Origin: Sinorhizobium mexicanum
GTDB lineage: Bacteria > Pseudomonadota > Alphaproteobacteria > Rhizobiales > Rhizobiaceae
Assembly: GCF_013488225.1 (NCBI RefSeq)
Contig: NZ_CP041241.1
Location: forward strand, 1,736,001 to 1,800,000
Length of the DNA: 64,000 bases
Reading direction: 5' to 3'
Shown here: piece by piece, positions 7,623 to 15,288 of the stretch
Position numbering within the stretch: position 1 is the stretch's first letter
Layout of the letters: every line of letters begins with the position of its first letter
Translations under genes and position numbers: made by a program
Notes under the pieces: model-generated
Database searches by the model: none
What the model saw: only the letters and a program-made list of their open reading frames with translations
What the model was told of the DNA's origin: nothing

Positions 7623-8579
7623 TCACGATCGAGCGACCGGGACCAATGTCCTCTTTTCGAGCTTGCCCGCCACTGAAAAGATCAGGAATTCGGTCGCCTG
7701 ACCGATCCTCTCGCCGTCCATCAGCCTGACGACGTCGTCCACGCCGCCGACGGGCTTGCCGTCGATCGACAGGATATAATCGCCTTCCCGAAGACCGCCG
7801 CGCTCGGCCGGGCCCCCGGGTTCCAGCCTTCTCAACCGGACCGATGTGGTGCGGTCGGTTCCCGCCGCCAGGGCGATCCTGCGCGGCAGTTCGATGGTAT
7901 CGCCGGCGATGCCGATATAGGCCCGCCTGACGTGGCCGTATCTCAGGATCTCGGAAATCACGAAATTCGCCGTGTTCGAGGCGACCGCAAAGGCGATGCT
8001 CTGCGCGCCCTGGATCACGGCGGTGTTGACCCCGATCACTTCGCCGCCCGACGAGACCAGCGGCCCTCCCGAATTTCCGGGATTGAGGGCGGCATCCGTC
8101 TGGATCACGTCGTCCATCAGGCGTCCGTTCGCCGCCCGCATGGAGCGACCAAGCGCCGAGACGATTCCCGCCGTGACGGTCCACTCGAAGCCCAGCGGAT
8201 TGCCGATGGCGATGGCAATGTGGCCTCGCCGTAGCCGCTTCGAATCCGCCAGCCGCGCCCAGGCGCCGACGCCCGAGTTCGCTCGTATGAGTGCGATGTC
8301 GGTGTCGACGTCGCGACCAAGCACACGACCTTCCGTCACGAAGCCATCCGGTGTCGTGATGCGAACGGCCCTGGAATCCCCAACGACGTGATTGTTCGTC
8401 ACGACCAGCCCGTCGGAAGAAACGGCGAAGCCCGAGCCATGACCGGCCCTGCCGCCCACCCGCTCGATGCGGCTGACCGCCGGGCCGACCACGTCGACTG
8501 CGCCGGCAATTGCATGCGAATAGGCATCCGTCAGCGCGCCGTCGTCGACGGGCGCTATTTCCTTGTCGATGAAACCCAT
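7623..8579 (-). CDS. HtrA/DegP-type serine protease with PDZ domain, no signal peptide
   Basis: This 318-aa trypsin-like (S1C) protease has its catalytic triad visible: His64 in TNNHVVG, Asp94 in DTDIALI and Ser170 in NPGNSGGPL. A single PDZ domain follows (about 225-310, RLEPGGPAERGGLREGDYIL). The N-terminus (MGFIDKEIAPVDDG) is hydrophilic and has neither a Sec nor a Tat signal nor an anchor, unlike periplasmic DegP/DegQ/DegS, so it probably acts in the cytoplasm. It is transcribed towards the TfuA region and diverges from nasT. Substrates are unknown. A missed upstream signal-bearing start is unlikely because no such in-frame extension was found. Confidence 0.9.
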   Translation of the reverse strand: MGFIDKEIAPVDDGALTDAYSHAIAGAVDVVGPAVSRIERVGGRAGHGSGFAVSSDGLVVTNNHVVGDSRAVRITTPDGFVTEGRVLGRDVDTDIALIRANSGVGAWARLADSKRLRRGHIAIAIGNPLGFEWTVTAGIVSALGRSMRAANGRLMDDVIQTDAALNPGNSGGPLVSSGGEVIGVNTAVIQGAQSIAFAVASNTANFVISEILRYGHVRRAYIGIAGDTIELPRRIALAAGTDRTTSVRLRRLEPGGPAERGGLREGDYILSIDGKPVGGVDDVVRLMDGERIGQATEFLIFSVAGKLEKRTLVPVARS

Positions 8580-8804
8580 GATCTGATCCTCAAACGGCGG
8601 CGACTATCGCCGCCGAACCAACGGACCGAAACAATTTGGTACTGTTGTTCAAAATAGATGGAGGGGCCTGCAGACCGGTTCAAGCCTCGACTGATTCAGA
8701 GCCACTCCGCGCTCCAGTCGCCTCAAATTAATGCAATCAGCTAGTCCGCAAATTTTTTAGGCAAATATATTGCGAAATTTGCTGCACTGCATCATGATCG
8801 ACGC

Positions 8805-9398
8805 ATGACCCGCCGCGACCTGACCATTCTTGTGATTGACGAGAACGCCATCCGCGCCTCGATCATCGAGGAAGGCTTGCGCGATGCCGGCCACAACCGC
8901 GTGAGCATCGTGCACGATGTCCATGGTGTCGGACGGGTGATCGAACGGTTGCAACCGGATGTGATCGTCATTGATCTCGAAAATCCCAACCGCGATTTGC
9001 TGGAGAGCATGTTCCAGCTCTCTCGCTCGGTTAAGCGGCCGATCGCCATGTTCGTTGATCGGTCCGACAGCAGCATGATCGAGGCGGCGATCGATGCTGG
9101 CGTCTCGGCCTATGTCGTCGACGGACTGCGGCAGGAGCGCGTGAAACCGATCCTCGACATGGCGATCAGCCGTTTCAACGCCTTTTCGCGCATGGAGCGC
9201 GAACTGGCGGAGGCACGCAGCGAGCTTGCGGACCGCAAGGTGATCGACCGTGCCAAGGGCATCCTGATGAAGTCGCGCGGCATCGGCGAGGAAGAGGCCT
9301 ACAAGCTACTGCGCACGACCGCGATGAACCAGAACCGCAAGTTAGCCGAAATCGCACAAAGCCTGGTGCTGGCGGCGGGATTGCTGGAGGACCTGTAA
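8805..9398 (+). CDS. nasT: NasT nitrate/nitrite-responsive ANTAR antiterminator
   Basis: This 197-aa regulator has an N-terminal response-regulator-like receiver domain (about 1-120; Asp57 in VIVIDLENP sits at the phosphoacceptor position). A coiled linker and a C-terminal ANTAR RNA-binding domain follow (about 135-195, with DRAKGILMKSRGIGEEEAY and LRTTAMNQNRKLAEIAQ). In the known NasS-NasT systems NasS holds NasT inactive without nitrate; released NasT binds a two-hairpin leader and prevents termination. Such a leader is present ahead of nrtA (10781-10910). The stop is directly followed by the nasS start. Between this gene and the divergent protease, 8580-8804 contains an AT-rich stretch (8745-8775), probably its promoter. 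Confidence 0.93.
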   Translation: MTRRDLTILVIDENAIRASIIEEGLRDAGHNRVSIVHDVHGVGRVIERLQPDVIVIDLENPNRDLLESMFQLSRSVKRPIAMFVDRSDSSMIEAAIDAGVSAYVVDGLRQERVKPILDMAISRFNAFSRMERELAEARSELADRKVIDRAKGILMKSRGIGEEEAYKLLRTTAMNQNRKLAEIAQSLVLAAGLLEDL

Positions 9399-10619
9399 AT
9401 GGCTGCCACCGCCGACATCACTCTTGGCTTCCTGCCGCTCTTCGACAGCGCCGTGCTGGTCGCCGCCAGCGAAAAAGGCTTCATCACCGACGAGGGCCTG
9501 TCGGTGCAACTCGTCCGGGAAACCTCCTGGGCCAATATCCGCGATCGGATCGCCGTCGGCCATTTCCAGGCCGCCCACATGCTGGCTCCGATGCCGATCG
9601 CATCCAATCTCGGCCTCACGCCGCTGTCGCTGGACCTCGTGGCGCCCTTTGCGCTCGGACTTGGCGGCAACGCGGTGACGGTCTCGCGCGACCTTTGGGA
9701 ACGCATGGTCGCCGAAGATGCCGGCCCCGGCACCGACCCGAGCGCCAATGGCGCAGCGCTGAGGCGGGTCGTCGCACGCCGCCGCGACGCGGGCGCGCCG
9801 CCACTGCGTTTTGCCGTCGTCCACCCCTTCTCCGGCCACAACTACGAACTGCGCTATTGGCTCGCGGGCTGCGGCATCGATCCGGAAAGCCACGTGGAGA
9901 TTGTCGTGGTTCCCCCGCCGCTGATGGTCGATGCGCTTTCGGCTGGCGCCATCGACGGTTTCTGCGTCGGCGAACCGTGGAACAGCGTCGCGGTCGCAAG
10001 GCATGCCGGGCATATTGCTACTGCCAAGGCGTCGATCTGGCGGTTGAGCCCGGAAAAGGTGCTCGGCGTTTCGGCCCGGTTCGCCGCCGAAAACCGCCCC
10101 GCGCTGGACGCTCTGCTGCGTGCGCTCTACCGAAGTTCGATGTGGTGCGGCGAAAGCGCAAATCACGAAGAACTCGCGGCGCTGATGAGCAGCCCTGCCT
10201 ATCTCGACCTGCCACGCAAGATGCTGATGCCGATTCTTACCGGCCGGCTGATGCTCGGCGATGGCGCGACAGGCGACATTCCAGAGTTCTTTGTCCCGCA
10301 CGCCAAGGGTGCGACCTTTCCCTGGCAGAGCCACGCCCTCTGGTTCTACAGCCAGATGGTGCGGTGGGGACACACGCCGCATTCGGCCGCGCTTGCTGAG
10401 CGTGCACGCGACACCTACCGGCCCGACATCTACCGACAGGCGCTGAAGCCGATCGCCGCGCCGATGCCCGGCGCCAATATGAAGGTCGAAGGCGCCTTGA
10501 CCGTGGCGGCGCCGGTTGGCGCTTCGGAAAGAGGGCTCGTTCTGGGCCCCGACGGCTTTTTCGACGGCCGGATCTTCGACCCGGACCGGCTCGACGCCTA
10601 CCTGGCGAGCCAGCGCTGA
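9399..10619 (+). CDS. nasS: NasS nitrate sensor (NrtA-like periplasmic-binding fold, cytoplasmic)
   Basis: This 406-aa protein has the CmpA/NrtA nitrate/bicarbonate-binding fold: [47 protein letters not shown] and GFCVGEPWN are shared almost word for word with the transporter protein NrtA downstream. It lacks a signal peptide (starts MAATADITLGF), so it is cytoplasmic, as expected for NasS, which binds nitrate/nitrite and controls NasT. Its ATG directly abuts the nasT stop, so the two are translated as a unit. It ends 135 bp upstream of the sigma-54-type promoter of the nrt operon. Confidence 0.92.
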   Translation: MAATADITLGFLPLFDSAVLVAASEKGFITDEGLSVQLVRETSWANIRDRIAVGHFQAAHMLAPMPIASNLGLTPLSLDLVAPFALGLGGNAVTVSRDLWERMVAEDAGPGTDPSANGAALRRVVARRRDAGAPPLRFAVVHPFSGHNYELRYWLAGCGIDPESHVEIVVVPPPLMVDALSAGAIDGFCVGEPWNSVAVARHAGHIATAKASIWRLSPEKVLGVSARFAAENRPALDALLRALYRSSMWCGESANHEELAALMSSPAYLDLPRKMLMPILTGRLMLGDGATGDIPEFFVPHAKGATFPWQSHALWFYSQMVRWGHTPHSAALAERARDTYRPDIYRQALKPIAAPMPGANMKVEGALTVAAPVGASERGLVLGPDGFFDGRIFDPDRLDAYLASQR

Positions 10620-10753
10620 GTGCACCCGAGCGTTGCTCGATTATTGTGCACTGCGCAAAATTTATTCAAGCAACAGCTTAGTCGCCTCTCACCAGCGCAC
10701 TGCCCTTTGGGTTCATCACTGAAAAATCATGAGAATCCGCGCATCCTCCGAAC

Positions 10754-10769
10754 TGGCACGGTTCCTGCT
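10754..10769 (+). promoter_or_regulatory. Sigma-54 (RpoN) type -24/-12 promoter of the nrt-nir-nas operon
   Basis: The sequence TGGCACG-GTTC-CTGCT matches the RpoN consensus TGGCACG-N4-TTGCW with one mismatch and the required 10-nt spacing between GG and GC. It would start transcription near 10780, just before the two leader hairpins, which is what an Ntr-controlled nitrate operon needs. A partly symmetric TTGTGCA-C-TGCGCAA at 10644-10658, about 110 bp upstream, is a weak candidate for an NtrC site (spacing differs from the consensus). Confidence 0.75.
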
Positions 10770-10780
10770 TTGAGGAGAAC

Positions 10781-10910
10781 GTAGGGCCATTGATGGTCTG
10801 CTGGAAATAGTCGGCGTCCAATGAAGGGCGCAGAAGGCAAGGCTGCCAAACCGGGAACGCGCTCTGAACGAGGCAGAGCGTCGGACTGCGGTTTGGCAGC
10901 CTTTTTATTT
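10781..10910 (+). promoter_or_regulatory. NasT-responsive leader: two ANTAR-type hexaloop hairpins plus terminator
   Basis: Two short hairpins with six-base loops lie in the leader: GGCC-ATTGAT-GGTC (10785-10798) and GCGTCC-AATGAA-GGGCGC (10814-10831). Both loops have A at position 1 and G at position 4, the known signature of ANTAR-protein target RNA. Eight bases later the intrinsic terminator hairpin begins (10839). Its order (hairpin, hairpin, terminator) is that of characterised NasR/NasT/EutV leaders. I infer that NasT binding blocks termination when nitrate or nitrite is present. Confidence 0.8.
10839..10908 (+). terminator. Intrinsic terminator in the nrtA leader (attenuator)
   Basis: A perfect 15-bp stem is formed by AAGGCTGCCAAACCG (10839-10853) and its complement at 10889-10903, followed by TTTTTATTT. 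The loop carries a second small hairpin (CGCTCTG/CAGAGCG around AACGAGG). It lies upstream of nrtA and downstream of the RpoN-type promoter, so it would stop transcription before the operon unless antiterminated. Confidence 0.9.
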
Positions 10911-10967
10911 GCCCCGAACGTCGCAACCGCAGGCGAACCTCCCATCGCCGGCACACAGGAGAAAATC

Positions 10968-12365
10968 ATGCACACGCCTTCTACCGGAAAATTCGCGAAG
11001 TGTTCGCTCGCCGCCTTGGCTGCTGCACTCTATTTCGGCGTCGGCTCTTTCGCGTCCGCCGAAATGCTGGTGCCCGAGAAGGACGAACTCAAGCTCGGCT
11101 TCATAAAACTTACCGACATGGCGCCTCTGGCGATCGCCTACGAGAAAGGCTTCTTCGAGGAGGAAGGGCTGTTCGTCACGCTCGAACCGCAGGCCAACTG
11201 GAAGGTACTGCTCGATCGCGTGATAACCGGCGAACTGGATGGAGCGCACATGCTCGCCGGTCAGCCACTCGCCGCCACGATCGGCTTCGGCACCAAGGCG
11301 CATATCGTGACGCCCTTCTCCATGGACCTGAACGGCAACGGCATCACCGTCTCGAACGAGGTCTGGGCGATGATGAAGGAGAATATTCCGCTCGGCGACA
11401 ACGGCAAACCGGTCCACCCCATCAAGGCCGACGCCCTGAAGCCTGTCGTGGACGCGTTCAAGGCCGAGGGCAAGCCGTTCAATCTCGGCATGGTGTTTCC
11501 GGTTTCCACCCACAACTACGAGCTTCGCTATTGGCTCGCTGCCGGCGGCATCCATCCGGGGTTCTATTCGCCGGAAAACGTCACCGGACAGATCAGAGCG
11601 GACGCGCTCCTGTCCGTGACGCCGCCGCCGCAGATGCCCTCCACGCTCGAAGCCGGCACGATCGTCGGCTACAGCGTCGGCGAGCCCTGGAACCAGGCTG
11701 CGGTCTTCAAGGGTATCGGCGTTCCGGTCGTGACCGACTACGAAATCTGGAAGAATAATCCGGAAAAAGTCTTCGGTCTGACCAAGGAATTCACCGAGAA
11801 GTACCCGAACACAACGGTTGCGCTGACAAAGGCGCTCATCCGCGCTGCCAAATGGCTGGATGAGAACAACAACGCCAACAGGGCCGAGGCCGTCGAAATC
11901 CTGTCGCGCAGCGAATATGTCGGCGCCGACGCGGCCGTCATCGCAAACTCGATGACCGGCACCTTCGAATACGAGCGGGGCGACAAGCGCGACGTTCCCG
12001 ACTTCAACGTCTTCTTCCGCCACAACGCCACCTATCCGTTTTACTCCGATGCCATCTGGTACCTGACGCAGATGCGCCGCTGGGGTCAGATCGCCGAGCA
12101 CAAGGACGATGCCTGGTACGCGGAAACAGCAAAATCCGTCTATCTGCCTGACATCTACATGAAAGCGGCGGGGATGCTGGTCGAAGAGGGAAAGGCCGAA
12201 ACGGGGGACTTCCCCTTCGGTACCGACGGTTACAGGGCGCCGACCTCCGACTTCATCGACGGCGTCACTTTCGATGCCAAGGCGCCGAACGCCTACATCG
12301 ACGCGCTCAAGATCGGGCTCAAGAACGGACAGACGATTTCCGGATCGGACGTCGTCGGCGGCTGA
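10968..12365 (+). CDS. nrtA: Nitrate ABC transporter substrate-binding protein
   Basis: This 465-aa periplasmic protein has a Sec-type signal ([19 protein letters not shown], cut near FASA-EM). The mature part has the NrtA/CmpA fold: [78 protein letters not shown]. It delivers nitrate (possibly nitrite) to the permease NrtB. The start at 10968 follows an ACAGGAGAAAATC ribosome site; the open frame upstream of it lies over the terminator leader and is not coding. A hairpin (12373-12402) separates it from nrtB, which would help keep this gene more highly expressed. Confidence 0.93.
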   Translation: MHTPSTGKFAKCSLAALAAALYFGVGSFASAEMLVPEKDELKLGFIKLTDMAPLAIAYEKGFFEEEGLFVTLEPQANWKVLLDRVITGELDGAHMLAGQPLAATIGFGTKAHIVTPFSMDLNGNGITVSNEVWAMMKENIPLGDNGKPVHPIKADALKPVVDAFKAEGKPFNLGMVFPVSTHNYELRYWLAAGGIHPGFYSPENVTGQIRADALLSVTPPPQMPSTLEAGTIVGYSVGEPWNQAAVFKGIGVPVVTDYEIWKNNPEKVFGLTKEFTEKYPNTTVALTKALIRAAKWLDENNNANRAEAVEILSRSEYVGADAAVIANSMTGTFEYERGDKRDVPDFNVFFRHNATYPFYSDAIWYLTQMRRWGQIAEHKDDAWYAETAKSVYLPDIYMKAAGMLVEEGKAETGDFPFGTDGYRAPTSDFIDGVTFDAKAPNAYIDALKIGLKNGQTISGSDVVGG

Positions 12366-12372
12366 ACGTCGG

Positions 12373-12402
12373 GCCGGCGGTGCGGAACCCGAAGCCGCCG
12401 GC
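12373..12402 (+). other. Intercistronic hairpin between nrtA and nrtB
   Basis: GCCGGCGG (12373-12380) pairs exactly with CCGCCGGC (12395-12402) across a 14-nt loop. There is no T-run, so it is more likely an RNA-stabilising or processing hairpin behind the abundant binding-protein gene than a full terminator. Confidence 0.5.
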
Positions 12403-12437
12403 TCCTCGACCACAATTCCAACAGATGAGACAAATCC

Positions 12438-13511
12438 ATGACTCAAGCGATCACCATGGCTGACCTGAAACGCGCGCGACGAGAGCGTCTGTTTCAGCGG
12501 ATCAATAAAGCCGCCGGCTGGCTCAATGTGCTTGGCCTCGGCTGGGTGACCCCGATCCTGCGCATGGCGGCTGGCGACAATGTCGCCGAACAGATGTCCG
12601 AGATTCGCAGGGTTTTGCTGGTGCCGCTCGCCGGCATCCTGTGCTTCCTCGCCCTCTGGGGCATTCTTGCCCCGAAGGTTCAAACCTCGCTTGGCGCCAT
12701 TCCCGGCCCGGCCGCCGTCTTCGGCCAGGCGAACGTGCTTCTGCAGGATCATTTCGCGGAACGGAGCAAGGCAACGGCTTTCTATGCCCGGCAGGACGAA
12801 CGCAACGCCAAGCTCGTTGCCGACGGCAAGGCCGATCAGGTGAAGCATCGCGTGTTCACCGGCAAGCCGACCTATATCGACCAGATCACGACATCGCTGA
12901 TGACGGTTGGACTCGGCTTCGTGATTGCGACGCTGGTCGCCGTGCCGCTCGGGATAGCCTCGGGTCTCTCCAAGACGATCAATGGCGCCATCAACCCGCT
13001 GATCCAGATCTTCAAGCCGGTCTCGCCGCTGGCCTGGCTGCCCATCGTCACCATGGTCGTCTCGGCACTTTACGCCGATCCGTCGAGCCTGCTGCCGAAG
13101 TCGCTGGTGATCTCGGCCGTTACCGTCACCCTCTGTTCGCTGTGGCCGATGCTGATCAATACGGCCCTCGGCGTCGCCTCGATCGACAAGGATCTGGTGA
13201 ATGTCGGCAAGGTCCTGCAGCTTTCGACAGCGACGACGATCCGCAAGCTGGTTCTGCCTTCCGCCCTTCCGTTGATCTTCACCGGGCTCAGGCTTTCGCT
13301 CGGCGTGGGCTGGATGGTGCTGATCGCGGCCGAGATGCTCGCGCAGAATCCCGGCCTCGGAAAGTTCGTCTGGGACGAGTTCCAGAACGGTTCCTCCGAC
13401 TCGCTCGCCCGCATCATGGTCGCGGTGCTCACGATCGGCATCATCGGCTTCGTTCTGGACCGGGTCATGTACGCCCTCCAGTCCGCCTTCACCTTCTCGT
13501 CGAACCGGTAG
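12438..13511 (+). CDS. nrtB: Nitrate ABC transporter permease
   Basis: This 357-aa inner-membrane protein is of the NrtB/SsuC/TauC class. After a charged N-terminal region (1-55) come a first hydrophobic segment (about 60-85), a cytoplasmic stretch, then five or so membrane segments. The permease EAA-type loop is VNVGKVLQLSTATTIRKLVLP with ALPLIFTGLRLSLGVGWMVLI. The protein is longer than the usual 270-300 aa because of the N-terminal extension, which is common in proteobacterial NrtB. It lies between nrtA and the ATPase gene, 9 bp from the latter. Confidence 0.92.
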   Translation: MTQAITMADLKRARRERLFQRINKAAGWLNVLGLGWVTPILRMAAGDNVAEQMSEIRRVLLVPLAGILCFLALWGILAPKVQTSLGAIPGPAAVFGQANVLLQDHFAERSKATAFYARQDERNAKLVADGKADQVKHRVFTGKPTYIDQITTSLMTVGLGFVIATLVAVPLGIASGLSKTINGAINPLIQIFKPVSPLAWLPIVTMVVSALYADPSSLLPKSLVISAVTVTLCSLWPMLINTALGVASIDKDLVNVGKVLQLSTATTIRKLVLPSALPLIFTGLRLSLGVGWMVLIAAEMLAQNPGLGKFVWDEFQNGSSDSLARIMVAVLTIGIIGFVLDRVMYALQSAFTFSSNR

Positions 13512-13520
13512 GAGGCGCGC

Positions 13521-15284
13521 GTGGCAATTCTTCAACTGAGCGATGTCTCGAAATCCTTCGGCGAGGGGAAGTCGCGCAACGACGTCCTGTCGGCCGTAAA
13601 CCTCAAGGTCGAGGAAGGCGAGTTCATTGCCATCGTCGGTTTTTCCGGCTCGGGAAAATCGACGCTGATTTCCCTCCTCGCCGGCCTGACGATGCCGGAT
13701 CGCGGCGCGGTGCTCTTTCGCGACAAGGAAGTGTCAGGTCCAGGACCGGAGCGCGGCGTCGTCTTCCAATCCTATTCGCTGATGCCCTGGCTCTCGGTCC
13801 GCGCCAATGTCGCGCTTGCCGTCGATGCAGTGCATTCCGGCAAGACCAAAGCCGAAAGGGCGAGCATCGTTCAGTACTATATCGAGATGGTCGGTCTCGC
13901 CCACGCGACGGAGCGCCGGCCTGCGGAGCTCTCGGGTGGCATGCGCCAGCGCGTCGCCGTGGCGAGGGCGCTGGCAATGCAGCCCGACGTGCTGCTGCTC
14001 GACGAGCCGCTCTCGGCACTCGACGCGCTCACCCGCTCGAAGCTGCAGGACGAGTTCGCCGAGATCTCGGCGAAGGAAAAGAAGACCATCATCCTCATCA
14101 CCAACGACGTCGACGAGGCGATCCTGCTTGCCGACAGGATCGTTCCATTGACGCCCGGTCCGAATGCTTCGCTCGGGCCGAGCTTCGAGGTGAACCTGCC
14201 GCGCCCGCGCGACCGGGCGGAAATGAACTCGAATGCCGAGTTCATCCGTCTTCGCGGCGCCGTCACCGAATATCTGATGGATCTGGGCGCCGAACGAACG
14301 ACGGCGGAAAGCGGCGCCGTCATCTTGCCCAACGTCGTGCCGATCACGCAGAAGCTTACCGCCGCCAAGCTGCCGGATGCCTATGCCCGAAAGGCGCGTT
14401 CCGCGATCGAGAAGAGCTACGTCGAGTTTTTCGAGGTCCGAAAGGTCTATCCGACGCCGAAAGGTCCGCTGACGGTGGTCGACGGCTTCAGCCTCAAAAT
14501 GAACAGGGGCGAATTCATCTCGATCATCGGCCATTCGGGATGCGGCAAGTCGACCGTCCTGTCGATGATGGCGGGCCTCAACCCGATCTCTTCCGGCGGC
14601 ATCATCCTCGACGGACGGGAAATTTCCGGCGCCGGCCCGGATCGCGCGGTGGTTTTCCAGGCGCCCTCCCTGCTTCCCTGGCTGACCGCCCGCGAAAACG
14701 TCGCGCTCGGCGTCGACCGGGTCTATCCCGACGCGACGCCGGCGGAGCGCCGCGACGTCGTCGAATATTACCTGCAGCGCGTCGGCCTCGGCGATGCGAT
14801 GCATCGGCTTGCCGCGGATCTGTCGAACGGCATGAAGCAGCGCGTCGGCATCGCCAGGGCTTTCGCGCTGTCGCCCAAGCTGCTCCTCCTCGACGAACCT
14901 TTCGGCATGCTCGACAGCCTCACGCGCTGGGAACTGCAGGAAGTGCTGATGGACGTGTGGAAGCGGACGCAGGTGACGGCGATCTGCGTCACGCACGACG
15001 TCGACGAGGCGATCCTGCTCGCGGATCGGGTGGTGATGATGTCGAACGGCCCGAACGCGCGGATCGGCAACATCATGGAGGTGAACCTGCCGCGGCCTCG
15101 CTCGCGCAAGGAACTCCTGTCGCATCCCGACTACTACGCCTACCGCGAGGAACTCCTGGACTTCCTCGAGGCCTACGAAGGCGGCGCCAGCCCCGCTCCC
15201 GAGCATCTCGAAGCGATCCGGGCGAAGCGCGCCGCCCGAACGATGTTGTCCGCCCAGACCCTCAAGAAACAAGCCGCGGAGTAA
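13521..15284 (+). CDS. Nitrate ABC transporter ATPase with two fused nucleotide-binding domains
   Basis: This 587-aa protein contains two complete ABC ATPase domains in tandem. Domain 1 (about 1-245) has Walker [10 protein letters not shown], signature [15 protein letters not shown] and Walker [13 protein letters not shown]. Domain 2 (about 300-545) has Walker [10 protein letters not shown], signature [15 protein letters not shown] and Walker [12 protein letters not shown]. Both contain the 'ENVALGV/ANVALAV' and '[26 protein letters not shown]' stretches of the nitrate/sulfonate class. Cyanobacteria split this function into NrtC and NrtD; here one polypeptide supplies both. The second signature has Asn instead of Gly (LSNGM), as in NrtD. 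Nine bp separate it from nrtB and 4 bp from nirB. Confidence 0.92.
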   Translation: MAILQLSDVSKSFGEGKSRNDVLSAVNLKVEEGEFIAIVGFSGSGKSTLISLLAGLTMPDRGAVLFRDKEVSGPGPERGVVFQSYSLMPWLSVRANVALAVDAVHSGKTKAERASIVQYYIEMVGLAHATERRPAELSGGMRQRVAVARALAMQPDVLLLDEPLSALDALTRSKLQDEFAEISAKEKKTIILITNDVDEAILLADRIVPLTPGPNASLGPSFEVNLPRPRDRAEMNSNAEFIRLRGAVTEYLMDLGAERTTAESGAVILPNVVPITQKLTAAKLPDAYARKARSAIEKSYVEFFEVRKVYPTPKGPLTVVDGFSLKMNRGEFISIIGHSGCGKSTVLSMMAGLNPISSGGIILDGREISGAGPDRAVVFQAPSLLPWLTARENVALGVDRVYPDATPAERRDVVEYYLQRVGLGDAMHRLAADLSNGMKQRVGIARAFALSPKLLLLDEPFGMLDSLTRWELQEVLMDVWKRTQVTAICVTHDVDEAILLADRVVMMSNGPNARIGNIMEVNLPRPRSRKELLSHPDYYAYREELLDFLEAYEGGASPAPEHLEAIRAKRAARTMLSAQTLKKQAAE

Positions 15285-15288
15285 TGGA

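Noticed and set aside
10745..10780. Alternative leader hairpins such as GAAC/GTTC around the promoter
   Set aside because: They overlap the -24/-12 promoter and would not be in the transcript; the two hexaloop hairpins at 10785 and 10814 fit the ANTAR signature better.
10905..13535. Long open frame on the minus strand opposite nrtA and nrtB
   Set aside because: It lies exactly opposite well-supported genes and its translation is Arg/Asp/His-rich with no domain, which is typical of high-GC antisense shadow.
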